The notes under the pieces: generated by a model | Databases searched by the model: none | The model's input: only the letters and a program-made list of their open reading frames with translations | What the model was told of the DNA's origin: nothing | DNA from: Paractinoplanes abujensis | GTDB taxonomy: Bacteria > Actinomycetota > Actinomycetes > Mycobacteriales > Micromonosporaceae | Reading direction: 5' to 3' | DNA length: 64,000 bases | Assembly (NCBI RefSeq): GCF_014204895.1 | Contig: NZ_JACHMF010000001.1 | Coordinates: 1,364,001 to 1,428,000, forward strand | Part shown: piece by piece, positions 1 through 10,696 of the stretch | Numbering within the stretch: the stretch's first letter is position 1 | Layout of the letters: the number at the start of each line of letters is the position of its first letter | Program-made: the position numbers and the translations under genes

Positions 1-732
1 ACACCGGCCGCCGTACGGGCCCTGCGGGAACTGGGGGTGGGCAACAGCGCCTGGCACAAGTGGCTGCGCAGCCGGGTGACGGTCGACGTCGTGGTGCAGG
101 CCAACCCGGACGGGGCCGTGCGTAACCAGCGCTACAACCACGACCCGGGCGCGGCGGGGGAGTACTCCGAGCCGGGCGTGGGCTACGACATCAACCGGTT
201 CCACAATCCGCTGACGCCGATCGAGGACAACCCGGTGCCGGAGTCGCGGGCCGTGCTGCGCTACTGGCACAAGACCCACCCGCGGGTGGTCGTCGACTAT
301 CACATGCAGGGGCGTTACCGGCAGCCCGACGGGCGGGAGACGACCGCGTCCATCCTGTGGCCGACCAGCCCGCTGGTGCAGGGCAAGCCGCTGGACGCCG
401 CGCGGCGGGTCGCGGTGTTCACCTACGACGCGATGACGGAGCGGGCCGGCGCCGACGTCACGCGGTACCCGGGCGGTGACTACGAGGGCATCGCGCGCAA
501 CGCGTACGGGATCCTGGGCAGTGCCTCACTGCTGGCCGAGCTGTCCGACCTCCCCGCCGACCAGGTCGAGTTCCAGATCAATTCCGCGTACGTGTCGATG
601 GTGTCCACGGTTACGGCGGCCGCCGACGGGTCGTTGTGGCGGGTGGATCCGGCGCGGGCCGACACCGTTCCGGCGCGGGGTCCGTCGCTGCCGGGGGCGA
701 TCTCGACTCTGTCCCGGGCCGACGCCGCCTGA
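1..732 (+). CDS. M14-family zinc carboxypeptidase, 5' end missing
   Basis: Only the C-terminal part is present; the frame is open from base 1, so the true start lies left of the window. The visible part carries the substrate-binding ANPDG and NRF-type segments, the third zinc-ligand histidine in VVDYHMQG, and a late glutamate in LLAEL that fits the catalytic Glu of peptidase family M14. The family are metallocarboxypeptidases, commonly exported in actinomycetes. The first two zinc ligands (HxxE) would be upstream and cannot be checked. The internal GTG at 37 is not a convincing start because the similarity continues upstream of it. Confidence 0.75.
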   Translation, partial: TPAAVRALRELGVGNSAWHKWLRSRVTVDVVVQANPDGAVRNQRYNHDPGAAGEYSEPGVGYDINRFHNPLTPIEDNPVPESRAVLRYWHKTHPRVVVDYHMQGRYRQPDGRETTASILWPTSPLVQGKPLDAARRVAVFTYDAMTERAGADVTRYPGGDYEGIARNAYGILGSASLLAELSDLPADQVEFQINSAYVSMVSTVTAAADGSLWRVDPARADTVPARGPSLPGAISTLSRADAA

Positions 733-774
733 CCGGATCACCGTGGCCGGGGCCGGGGGCGCTAAGGTCTCGGC

Positions 775-1487
775 ATGGGGCGTGGCGCGAACCTCGGTCT
801 CGAGCTGAGGGGCGCGCTGCGGGCCTTCGGGTTTCCGCCGGTGTCCAAGGCGCGCTCCGACGGCCTGCTCGCGGTCGGAGGCGACCTCGGGCCCGAGCGG
901 CTGCTGGTGGCCTACGCGAACGGAATCTTCCCCTGGCCCACGACCGGCTCCAAGGTGCTGCCGTGGTTCTGCCCCAGCCCGCGCACGGTGCTGGTGCCCG
1001 GGCAGATCACGGTGGGCCGCAGTGTGCGCCGGGTGGTGCGCCGCAGGCCGTACACGCTGACCTTCGACCGTGCGTTCCCCGAGGTGATCGAGGCCTGTTC
1101 GGTGGTGCCGCGCGCCGACGACGGCACGTGGATCACACCGGCCATGGTGCAGGGCTACATCCGGCTGCACGAACTCGGGTTCGCGCACTCGGTCGAGGCG
1201 TGGGACGGTGACGAGCTGGTCGGTGGCCTCTACGGGGTGTCGCTGGGCGCGGCCTTCTTCGGCGAGTCGATGTTCCGCCGGGCCTCGGACGCCTCCAAGG
1301 TGGCACTGATCGAGTTGCTCGACCAGTTGCATGCCTGGGACTTCCGGTTCGTCGACTGCCAGATGATGACCCCGCACGTGCGCCGCCTGGGCGCGCAGGA
1401 GTGGGAGATGGACCGCTTCCAGCTGGAGCTGGGCCGGGCACTGGAGCGGGAGACCAGGCGTGGGCCGTGGTCTCCCGCCGCAGCGGA

Positions 1488-1491
<4 letters not shown>
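775..1491 (+). CDS. aat: Leucyl/phenylalanyl-tRNA--protein transferase
   Basis: Predicted cytosolic enzyme that adds Leu or Phe from aminoacyl-tRNA to proteins with N-terminal Arg or Lys, feeding the N-end-rule (ClpS/ClpAP-type) degradation route. The 238-aa length matches the family (E. coli Aat is about 234 aa). It has the diagnostic YANGIFPWP near residue 45, and the GGLYGVSLG and FFGESMF blocks in the second half. The ATG at 775 is the first start that gives a standard N-terminus. Its stop overlaps the stop of the convergent catalase gene by 2 bases, leaving no room for a terminator between them. Confidence 0.93.
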
Positions 1492-3737
<2,246 letters not shown>

Positions 3738-3938
3738 CGGTCGGCGCTCCTCCTGAGGTTCGTTGCTGCCGTGGCACGGCTACCCGGAGAAAATGCCCGC
3801 AAACTGGAACAGATCCGGAAAATTGTCCCCGTTGGCCTCCAGGGGCCAGCGGATGCCCGCGGGGGCCAGGGCTAAACGACCGACTCCACGCGAGGTGCCG
3901 CGGGCTGCCCCGAACGGCGATTCGCGCGAACAGCCGGA

Positions 3939-4970
3939 TCAGGCCGGGGCGGGTCCGGTGGAGTCGCGGACTATCAGCGTGTGGCCGGTGGAGCGGCGGC
4001 GTGGACGGGCTGCCGGGGGGCGCAGGGCCAGCGCCAGGGCCATCTTGCCCATGTCGGTCATCGGCAGGCGGATCGTGGTCAGGCTGGGGGCCAGGTCGGC
4101 CGCTACCGAGACGTCGTCGAAGCCGACCACCGACATGCGCTCGGGCACCGGTACGCCGTGGGCGCGCAGGGTGGACAGGACGCCCATGGCCATGGCGTCG
4201 TTGAGGGCGATGATCGCCGTGGTGGCCGGGTGGTCGCGCAGGATCTGTTCGGTGGCGGCCACGCCGCCGTCGCGGGTGAAGTCGGTGTGCACGACGGGCA
4301 GGTCGGCCATCGACAGGCCCGCCTTGGTGATCGCCGCGGTCACGCCGGCCAGCCGGTCGACGACCGTGTTGAGGTCGGCTGTGCCGGAGGCGATGGCTAT
4401 CCGGCGGTGGCCCAGTTCGAGCAGGTGCCGGGTGAGGGCTTCGCCGCCGGCTTCGTTGTCGGGCAGCACCGCGTCGACGCCGAGCGAGTGGCGGCCGATC
4501 ACGGCGACCCGCCCGCCGCCCCGTACGTAGGCCGACAACTCGTCGCGAGCGGCCGCCTCGTGCCGGGTGTCGGCGAAACCGGAGCCGGCCACGATGATGA
4601 TCCGGACCCGCTGGTTGATCAGGTGACGGATCTGGCGCAGTTCGTGTTCGGGGTCGCGACCGGAGTGGCAGATCTGCACGAGCAGGCCCTGCTCGTCGGC
4701 GACCCGGATGACCCCGCCCGCGATCTCGGAGAAGTACGGGTCGTCGACCTGGTGCACGACCAGTCCCACAGTGGAGCTGGCCCCGCCGGCCAGGGTGCGG
4801 GCATACGGGTTGGCCACGTAGCCCATCTCTTCCGAGATCTGCCGGATGCGGGCCGCGACCTCCTCGCTCACACCGTCGCGACCGGCCAGCGCGCGCGAGG
4901 CCGTGGCCAGCGAGACGCCGGCGCGTTCGGCGATGTCGACGAGGCGGAGCCTCACACCGGGCTTGGGCAT
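3939..4970 (-). CDS. LacI-family transcriptional regulator
   Basis: 343-aa repressor with an N-terminal LacI helix-turn-helix (VRLVDIAERAGVSLATASRA, residues about 8-27) including the hinge-helix region (VANPYARTLAGG), followed by a periplasmic-binding-protein-like effector domain (GLVVHQVDDPYFSEIAGG onward; VGFDDVSVAADLAPSLTTI near the end). It is divergent from the transporter operon that begins at 5131, and the intergenic space contains a double LacI-type palindrome (5082-5109). Local autoregulation and control of that operon are the likely roles. The effector is unknown; LacI proteins usually sense sugars, which matters for guessing what the transporter carries. Confidence 0.93.
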   Translation of the reverse strand: MPKPGVRLRLVDIAERAGVSLATASRALAGRDGVSEEVAARIRQISEEMGYVANPYARTLAGGASSTVGLVVHQVDDPYFSEIAGGVIRVADEQGLLVQICHSGRDPEHELRQIRHLINQRVRIIIVAGSGFADTRHEAAARDELSAYVRGGGRVAVIGRHSLGVDAVLPDNEAGGEALTRHLLELGHRRIAIASGTADLNTVVDRLAGVTAAITKAGLSMADLPVVHTDFTRDGGVAATEQILRDHPATTAIIALNDAMAMGVLSTLRAHGVPVPERMSVVGFDDVSVAADLAPSLTTIRLPMTDMGKMALALALRPPAARPRRRSTGHTLIVRDSTGPAPA

Positions 4971-5081
4971 GCGTCAACTCTCCATGAGCCGGAGACGGGC
5001 CGGGTCGGCGGGGCGGTGGGAGCACTGGACTGCAACAAAGTTTCCGGGGTGTTGCATGTGACCCATCGATCACTTTAGGCT

Positions 5082-5109
5082 ACGTAAGCGCTTTCGCAAG
5101 CGCTTACGT
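5082..5109. promoter_or_regulatory. Double LacI-type operator
   Basis: Two perfect 12-bp arms (ACGTAAGCGCTT and its reverse complement) are separated by TCGC. Each arm contains the self-palindromic core AAGCGCTT (5086-5093 and 5098-5105), so the element can be read either as one 28-bp hairpin or as two LacI-type operators 12 bp apart centre to centre. It lies 110 bp upstream of the LacI start and about 22 bp upstream of the transporter start, a position expected to block transcription of the latter. Confidence 0.8.
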
Positions 5110-5130
5110 CCCGGCAAAGGAGCTGTGCGG

Positions 5131-6360
5131 ATGCGTTCACCCGCGAGACGTACCACTGGGGCCCTGGTGCTCAGCGCCGCCCTCACACTCGGCCTCGCCG
5201 CCTGTGGCGGGGGCGACGACGGCGGTGGGGGTGGCAGCGACGACCCGATCGTCGTGGGCATCTCCCTACCGCTGACCGGCGACTTCTCCGAGCCCGGGAA
5301 GGGTGTCCAGGAGGGGTACGAGGCCTGGGCCAAGATAACGAACGACAAGGGCGGCCTCCTCGGCGGCCGCAAGATCGAGCTGAAGATCCTGGACGACCAG
5401 TCCAACGCGGACCGGGTCGTCGCCGACTACGAGCAACTCATCGGCAGCGACCAGGTCGACCTGGTCGTCGGGCCGTTCTCGACCCGCCTGGTGGTGCCCT
5501 CGGCCCGGGTCGCGCAGGAGTACGGCATGCTCTTCGTCGAGCCCGCCGGCGCCGCCGCCGAGGTGTTCAACCAGGGCTTCAAGAACCTGTTCTACGCGGC
5601 CCCCGCGGTCGCCGACGACCACTACAACCACCTGGCCGAATACCTGCTGGCCCTGCCCGCGGGCGAGAAGCCCGAGACGGTCGCCTACGCGGCCATGGAC
5701 GACCCCTTCGCGCAGGGCACGGCGTACGGGCTCAAGAAGAAGCTTGAGGCGGGCGGCGTCAAAACCGTGGTGGACGAGGTCTACCCGCCCAACACCACCG
5801 ACTTCGGCAGCATCGCGGCCAAGATCGCCGCGGCCAAGCCGGACATGGTGGTCGGCGGCTCGCAGTACCAGGACGGCGTCAACCTGATCGTGGCCCTGCA
5901 GCAGCTCAACTATCAGCCCAAGCTGGCCGCGTTCTCCACCGCCCCGACGAACCCCGAGTTCGCCAAGGCGATCGGCAACAAGACCGAGGGCATCCTGTCG
6001 CCCACCGGTTACAGCCAGGACGCGCCGTACGAGAGCAACAAGGAGTTCGTCGAGAAGTTCACGGCCCAGTTCGGCCGGGCGCCCGAGGAGGACCAGGCCA
6101 ACGGCTACACCACCGGTCAGGTCGTCGCGGCCGCGGTCGAGGCGGCCGGGTGCGCCGAGCAGGGCGACTGCCAGCAGAAGCTGATCGACTGGCTGCACAG
6201 CAACACGGTCGACACCGTGGTCGGCCCGCTCAAGTGGGACGCCACCGGCAAGCCGCAGGGCGCCCACATGATCCAGCAGTGGGTCGGCGACGACATCAAG
6301 ATCGTCCTCCCGGCCGACGCCAAGGAGGCCGACCTGGTCTACCCGAAGCCGGCCTGGTGA
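5131..6360 (+). CDS. HAAT/liv-type ABC transporter substrate-binding lipoprotein
   Basis: Extracytoplasmic solute-binding protein of the branched-chain amino-acid/amide (HAAT) family, about 409 aa, with a signal peptide ending in the lipobox LAAC and a Gly/Asp linker. The type I periplasmic-binding fold is evident from IVVGISLPLTGDFSE, VDLVVGPFSTRLVVPSA and NGYTTGQVVAAAVE. ATG 5131 is chosen over GTG 5125 because AAAGGAG at 5116-5122 is optimally spaced for it. It heads an operon with two permeases and two ATPases. Although annotated elsewhere as amino-acid binding, the LacI regulator and the downstream sugar dehydrogenase suggest a sugar-derived ligand (inference). Confidence 0.92.
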   Translation: MRSPARRTTGALVLSAALTLGLAACGGGDDGGGGGSDDPIVVGISLPLTGDFSEPGKGVQEGYEAWAKITNDKGGLLGGRKIELKILDDQSNADRVVADYEQLIGSDQVDLVVGPFSTRLVVPSARVAQEYGMLFVEPAGAAAEVFNQGFKNLFYAAPAVADDHYNHLAEYLLALPAGEKPETVAYAAMDDPFAQGTAYGLKKKLEAGGVKTVVDEVYPPNTTDFGSIAAKIAAAKPDMVVGGSQYQDGVNLIVALQQLNYQPKLAAFSTAPTNPEFAKAIGNKTEGILSPTGYSQDAPYESNKEFVEKFTAQFGRAPEEDQANGYTTGQVVAAAVEAAGCAEQGDCQQKLIDWLHSNTVDTVVGPLKWDATGKPQGAHMIQQWVGDDIKIVLPADAKEADLVYPKPAW

Positions 6361-6367
6361 TCGTCTG

Positions 6368-7255
6368 ATGCCGTCCGGTGGGCTGCTGTTCCAGAGCATC
6401 ATCCTCGGTCTGCTCCTCGGCGGGCTGTACGCCCTGCTCGCCGCGGGGCTGACCCTCTACTTCGGCATCATGCGGGTGGTCATGATCGCCCACTCGGCGT
6501 TCCTCATCCTGGCCGCCTACCTGGCCTGGTGGACGAACGACCGGCTGGGCATCGACCCGCTGCTGTCCTTGGTGGTGACCGTGCCCCTGTTCTTCGGCGC
6601 GGGAGTGCTGCTGCAACGGGGACTGCTGTCGCGGCTGCGCCCGGCCACCCTCACGATGATGTCGGTGCTGATCACGTTCGCGATCGCGCTGATGATCGAA
6701 GGGTTGCTCGGGTACGCCTTCACCGGCACCCAGCGGCGCATCCAGCTCGGCTACGGCACCGCGAGCTTCGAGCTCTTCGGGGCCCGGGTCGCGGTGGTCA
6801 AGCTGATCGCGTTCGGCCTCGCCGCGGTCTCGCTGGCGGCGCTGTACACGCTGATGAAGCGCACCCAGTTCGGCTGGGCCCTGCGGGCCACGATCCAGCA
6901 CCGGGACGCGGCCCGGCTGGTCGGCATCGACACCGAGCGAACGGCCGGGTTCGGCTTCGGGCTGGGGCTGGCCACCGCGGCGGTCGGCGGCACCGCGCTG
7001 TCACTCGACACCACCATCTACCCGTCCCTGCACTGGCACTGGATCGGCCCGCTGATGGCGATCATTGTGGTCGGCGGCCTGGGCAGCGTGCCCGGGGCCG
7101 CGGCCGCCGCGCTGCTGCTCGGCCTGGCCCAGAGCCTGCTGCAGATCCCGATGGGCGCCACCTGGGCCCAGACCGTGTTCTACGTGGCGCTCTTCGCCAC
7201 GCTGGCCGTCCGGCCGCAAGGATTCTTCGGAGGCCGTCTTGCGCAACGGTTCTAA
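6368..7255 (+). CDS. HAAT ABC transporter permease, LivH-like
   Basis: 295-aa integral membrane protein with about eight hydrophobic segments and the family signatures GLLLGGLYALLAAGLTLYFG near the N-terminus and a LivH-type loop around ALRATIQHRDAARLVGID that contacts the ATPase. It starts 7 bp after the binding-protein stop, so it is co-transcribed. With the LivM-like protein it would form the transmembrane channel of the importer. Confidence 0.93.
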   Translation: MPSGGLLFQSIILGLLLGGLYALLAAGLTLYFGIMRVVMIAHSAFLILAAYLAWWTNDRLGIDPLLSLVVTVPLFFGAGVLLQRGLLSRLRPATLTMMSVLITFAIALMIEGLLGYAFTGTQRRIQLGYGTASFELFGARVAVVKLIAFGLAAVSLAALYTLMKRTQFGWALRATIQHRDAARLVGIDTERTAGFGFGLGLATAAVGGTALSLDTTIYPSLHWHWIGPLMAIIVVGGLGSVPGAAAAALLLGLAQSLLQIPMGATWAQTVFYVALFATLAVRPQGFFGGRLAQRF

Positions 7256-8282
7256 AAGCCTTCTCTCGTACGGTCTTCCGGCCCTCGTCCTCGTCGTGGC
7301 GATCGCGCTCTTCCCCAGCCTCGCGCCCAACCCGTACGTCCTGTCGTCCGGTGTGATCGTGCTGAACTGGGCGGTGCTGGCCACGGCGTGGAACTTCGTC
7401 GGCGGCTTCACCGGCTACATCTCGCTCGGGCACGGCGCCCTGGCCGGGCTCGGTGGTTACGCGACAGGTCTGCTCATCGTCAAGGCCGGCCTGCCCAGCT
7501 TCGTCGCGCTCGCCGTGGCCGCGCTGCTCGTGGCCGCGCTGGCCGTTCCCATCGGCTTCGCCGCCTTGCGCGTACGGGGGGCGTCGTTCGTCATCGTGTC
7601 GATCGCGCTGGTCCTGATCCTGCTGCTGGTCTTCCAGAGCTGGTCCTCGGTGACCGGCGGCTCGCGCGGCCTGGTCGTGCCGCGGCCGTTCCCGGGCATG
7701 TTGCGGCCCGATCATCACCGCGCGTTCTTCTTCCTGTACGGGGGACTGCTGCTGCTCGCGCTGGGCACGTGGTGGCTGCTCGACCGGTCCCGGTTCGGTA
7801 TGGGGCTGAAAGCCGTCCGCGAGGACGAGGACAAGGCCGAAGCGCTCGGGACGCCCACGTTCGCCTACAAGCTGACCGTGTTCGTCGTCTCCGCGGCGTT
7901 CACCGCGCTGGCCGGTGGCCTGTACGCGCTCTGGTTCGGCGACCTCGACCCGGTGTTCCAGTTCAGCGTGCTCACGGGTTCGTACATCGTGCTCATGGCG
8001 CTGCTCGGCGGGGTGCGCAACCTGTACGGGCCGGTGCTGGGGGCGATCATCGTCGGCGTCGCGCTCGAATACTTCAAGGTCGAGTTCGGCAACACTCCGC
8101 TGCACCTGGTCACCACGGGCCTGCTGCTCGGCCTGGTCGTCATGTTCATGCCGGACGGCGTCATCCCGTCGCTGACCGCGCTGGTCAAGCGGCTGCGCAA
8201 TCGCGAGGACAGTTCGATCCGTGAGGTGACCGCGGCCGACCTGGCCGAGCAGCGCCGCGAGCGAGAGGCGGCAAAATCGTGA
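7239..8282 (+). CDS. HAAT ABC transporter permease, LivM-like
   Basis: 347-aa polytopic membrane protein with the LivM hallmarks GFTGYISLGHGALAGLGGY and a coupling segment KAVREDEDKAEALG. The start is assigned to TTG 7239, preceded by CGGAGG at 7228-7233; it lies inside the end of livH (16-nt overlap), consistent with translational coupling. Upstream in-frame starts would give a Pro/Arg-rich extension that is only the livH gene read in another frame. The C-terminal tail after residue 320 is hydrophilic. Confidence 0.92.
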   Translation: MRNGSKSLLSYGLPALVLVVAIALFPSLAPNPYVLSSGVIVLNWAVLATAWNFVGGFTGYISLGHGALAGLGGYATGLLIVKAGLPSFVALAVAALLVAALAVPIGFAALRVRGASFVIVSIALVLILLLVFQSWSSVTGGSRGLVVPRPFPGMLRPDHHRAFFFLYGGLLLLALGTWWLLDRSRFGMGLKAVREDEDKAEALGTPTFAYKLTVFVVSAAFTALAGGLYALWFGDLDPVFQFSVLTGSYIVLMALLGGVRNLYGPVLGAIIVGVALEYFKVEFGNTPLHLVTTGLLLGLVVMFMPDGVIPSLTALVKRLRNREDSSIREVTAADLAEQRREREAAKS

Positions 8283-9007
8283 CGCTCAGAACTGTGGGAC
8301 TGCGTAAGGCGTTCGGGGGAGTCGTCGCGATCGACGGGGCCGACGTCGAGTTCCGGCCGGGCGAAGTGAACGCGCTGATCGGGCCGAACGGCAGTGGCAA
8401 GACGACGTTCTTCAACTGTGTGACCGGCATGATCAAGCCGGATCTCGGTTCCGTCGTCCTCGGCGATCGGGACCTCACCGGGCGGGCGCCGCACGTCATC
8501 GCGCGGGCCGGCGTCGGGCGTACGTTCCAGCTCTGCCGCACCTTCCCGCGCATGACCGCGATCGAGAACGTGCTCGCGGCGGTCCGTCCGGGTGGCGTCC
8601 TGCACGGGCTGCGCAGTTCGCACCGGCGTGCCGAGATCGACCGCGCGCACCACTGGCTGACCCGGCTCGGCATCGAGCACCTCGCCGAGGCGGAAGCGCG
8701 CACCATGTCGTGGGGCCAGCAGAAACTGCTCGAACTGGCGGGCGTGCTGATGGCCGAGCCCACGACGATCCTGCTCGACGAGCCCGCGGGCGGCGTCAAC
8801 CCGGCCCTGCTGGACCGGATCGGCACGCTCGTCCGGGAACTGAACGCCGAGGGCCGCACGTTCGTGATCGTCGAACACAACATGGACCTCGTGATGAGCA
8901 TCAGCGATCACATCGTGGTGTTCGACCGGGGCCGCCCGATCGCCGCGGGACCGCCGGCCGAGATCCGCGCCGACGAACGAGTGCTGGGGGCCTACCTTGG
9001 TGTCTGA
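8279..9007 (+). CDS. HAAT ABC transporter ATPase, LivG-like
   Basis: 242-aa ABC ATPase with Walker A GPNGSGKTT (residue about 38), the LivG-type insertion GVGRTFQLCRTFPRMT, a signature segment where SWGQQKLLEL replaces the usual LSGGQ form (as is common in LivG), and Walker B TTILLDEPAGGV. The GTG start overlaps the LivM stop by 4 nt (GTGA). It would power uptake together with the LivF-like ATPase. Confidence 0.93.
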   Translation: MTLRTVGLRKAFGGVVAIDGADVEFRPGEVNALIGPNGSGKTTFFNCVTGMIKPDLGSVVLGDRDLTGRAPHVIARAGVGRTFQLCRTFPRMTAIENVLAAVRPGGVLHGLRSSHRRAEIDRAHHWLTRLGIEHLAEAEARTMSWGQQKLLELAGVLMAEPTTILLDEPAGGVNPALLDRIGTLVRELNAEGRTFVIVEHNMDLVMSISDHIVVFDRGRPIAAGPPAEIRADERVLGAYLGV

Positions 9008-9740
9008 GATCGAACTGGTCGACGTCCAGGCCGGCTACGGACGGGCCGCGCCCGTGCTGCGCGGCTTCAGCGTCGCCGTCCCCGCGGGCAGCGTCGTCTG
9101 CCTGGTCGGCCCCAACGGCGCCGGCAAGTCCACCGTGCTCAAGGTCGCCTCCGGCCTGCTGGGGCCCCGCTCGGGCCAGGTGATTGTCGGCGGCAAGGAC
9201 CTGACCGGCGCCGGCCCGCAGAAGATGCTCGCGGCAGGGGTCGCGCTGGTGCTGCAGGGCCACAGCGTGTTCCGTGAGATGACGGTCGAGGAGAACGTGC
9301 TGCTCGGCGGCTACACGGTCCGCGACCGTACGGAGAAAGCGAAACGCGCGAAATTCGTCAAGGACCTCTTCCCGGTGGTGGGGGAGCGGTGGAACTCGCT
9401 CGCCGGGCTGCTCTCGGGCGGGCAGCAGAAGCAGGTGGAATTCGCGCGCTCGCTCATGGTCGACCCCAAGGTCGTGCTGCTCGACGAGCCGTCCATGGGG
9501 CTCGACCCCAAGGCCACCAGCACCATCTTCGAACAGGTCGTGCGGATGCGCGACGCCGGGACAGCCGTGCTGCTGGTGGAGCAGAACGCCCGGCGCGCGC
9601 TGGAGACCGCCGACCTCGGGTGCGTGCTCGATCTCGGGCGCGTGCACATCTCCGGGCCGGCCCACGAGCTGCTGGCCGACCCGCAGCTCGGAGAGCTCTA
9701 CCTCGGCGGCCGTCCCGCCGAGAAGCCGCCCGCTGTCTGA
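9000..9740 (+). CDS. HAAT ABC transporter ATPase, LivF-like
   Basis: About 246-aa ABC ATPase with Walker A GPNGAGKST, signature LLSGGQQKQVEFARS and Walker B VVLLDEPSMGLDP, ending in the LivF-type HELLADPQLGELYLGG. Two starts overlap the end of livG: TTG 8997 and GTG 9000; the latter gives the standard N-terminus. It completes a five-component liv-type importer. It is followed within 45 bp by the secreted LamG gene, so transcription probably continues. Confidence 0.92.
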   Translation: MSEIELVDVQAGYGRAAPVLRGFSVAVPAGSVVCLVGPNGAGKSTVLKVASGLLGPRSGQVIVGGKDLTGAGPQKMLAAGVALVLQGHSVFREMTVEENVLLGGYTVRDRTEKAKRAKFVKDLFPVVGERWNSLAGLLSGGQQKQVEFARSLMVDPKVVLLDEPSMGLDPKATSTIFEQVVRMRDAGTAVLLVEQNARRALETADLGCVLDLGRVHISGPAHELLADPQLGELYLGGRPAEKPPAV

Positions 9741-9781
9741 GGCGGCCCGTCACCTGTCACCTGTGCGATGAGAGGTGTTCC

Positions 9782-10687
9782 ATGCGAAGAACCGGACGAG
9801 TTGTCGTGGTCGCCGCGGCTGTCCTCGCGGCCACCGCGGCCCCTGCGTCGGCCGGCGAGAACGGTCCGCGTGACGTCCATCCGTCCCTGCGGCCGAACCT
9901 GGTCGCCTACTACGACTTCGACCATCCGCTGCGCGGCGACCCCGCGCTCGAACAGGACCAGGGCCGATCCAGCACCGAGATCGAACTGGTCAACGGCGGG
10001 GCCGCCATGCGGGTCGCCGACCGTGCCTATCCCTCCGGTGGGCGCGTTCTGCAGACCAAGCAGGTGAATCCGGGCGTCACCGGCAACGACGACTGGAAAG
10101 CGGGCATCTATTCGGCGAGCGGAGTCCGTACGCTCCGGCCGTTCAGCGCCGTCGAAGGCGCCACCGTCATGGGCTGGTTCAAGCGCTCCATGGACGGCCC
10201 GGCCACCGGCTTCAACGCGATCGGACTCGCGGGCGTGCTCACCGGAGATTCCGACGGTCACGGCGTCCGGGCGCTGTTGGAACTCATCGACGTCAACGGT
10301 GAGCTCAAACTGGTCGCGCTCGGCCGGCGGATCGACGGCGGGAACTCGCAGACCTTCGCGGCCGGCGAGGACTGGAAGACGCTGCTGCCCAAGGACAAGT
10401 GGGTGCACCTGACCGCCACGTTCGACTTCGCCCGGGGCACGATGGCGCTCTACCGCAACGGCAAGCCGGTGCCCGGCTTCTACACCCGCACCGACGACCC
10501 CTGGCTGATCAACGGGCCCGGTCCGCACGTCACCAGCGCGACCGACCCGCGCGGCATCAAGATCGGCGGGAGCTTCCCGCAGAACACGCTCGAACGCAAT
10601 CCGTGCGACTGCCGGATGGACGCGCTGATGTTCCTCGACCGCTCGCTCACGGCGCGCGAAGTCGCGAACCAGTTCCGCCTCTATTAG
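9782..10687 (+). CDS. Secreted LamG/concanavalin-like domain protein
   Basis: 301-aa exported protein. A Sec signal peptide (MRRTGRVVVVAAAVLAATAA, cleavage near APASA) is followed by a jelly-roll LamG-type domain: LVAYYDFDHPLRGDP at the start, DKWVHLTATFDFARGTMALY in the middle and IKIGGSFPQN toward the end, ending with the usual MDALMFLDRSLTAREV strand. LamG domains bind carbohydrate or protein ligands; no catalytic residues are seen. It lies between the importer and a PQQ-type sugar dehydrogenase in one orientation, with 9 bp to the latter, so it may help capture the substrate outside the cell (inference). Confidence 0.8.
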   Translation: MRRTGRVVVVAAAVLAATAAPASAGENGPRDVHPSLRPNLVAYYDFDHPLRGDPALEQDQGRSSTEIELVNGGAAMRVADRAYPSGGRVLQTKQVNPGVTGNDDWKAGIYSASGVRTLRPFSAVEGATVMGWFKRSMDGPATGFNAIGLAGVLTGDSDGHGVRALLELIDVNGELKLVALGRRIDGGNSQTFAAGEDWKTLLPKDKWVHLTATFDFARGTMALYRNGKPVPGFYTRTDDPWLINGPGPHVTSATDPRGIKIGGSFPQNTLERNPCDCRMDALMFLDRSLTAREVANQFRLY

Positions 10688-10696
10688 GAGCCCGCC

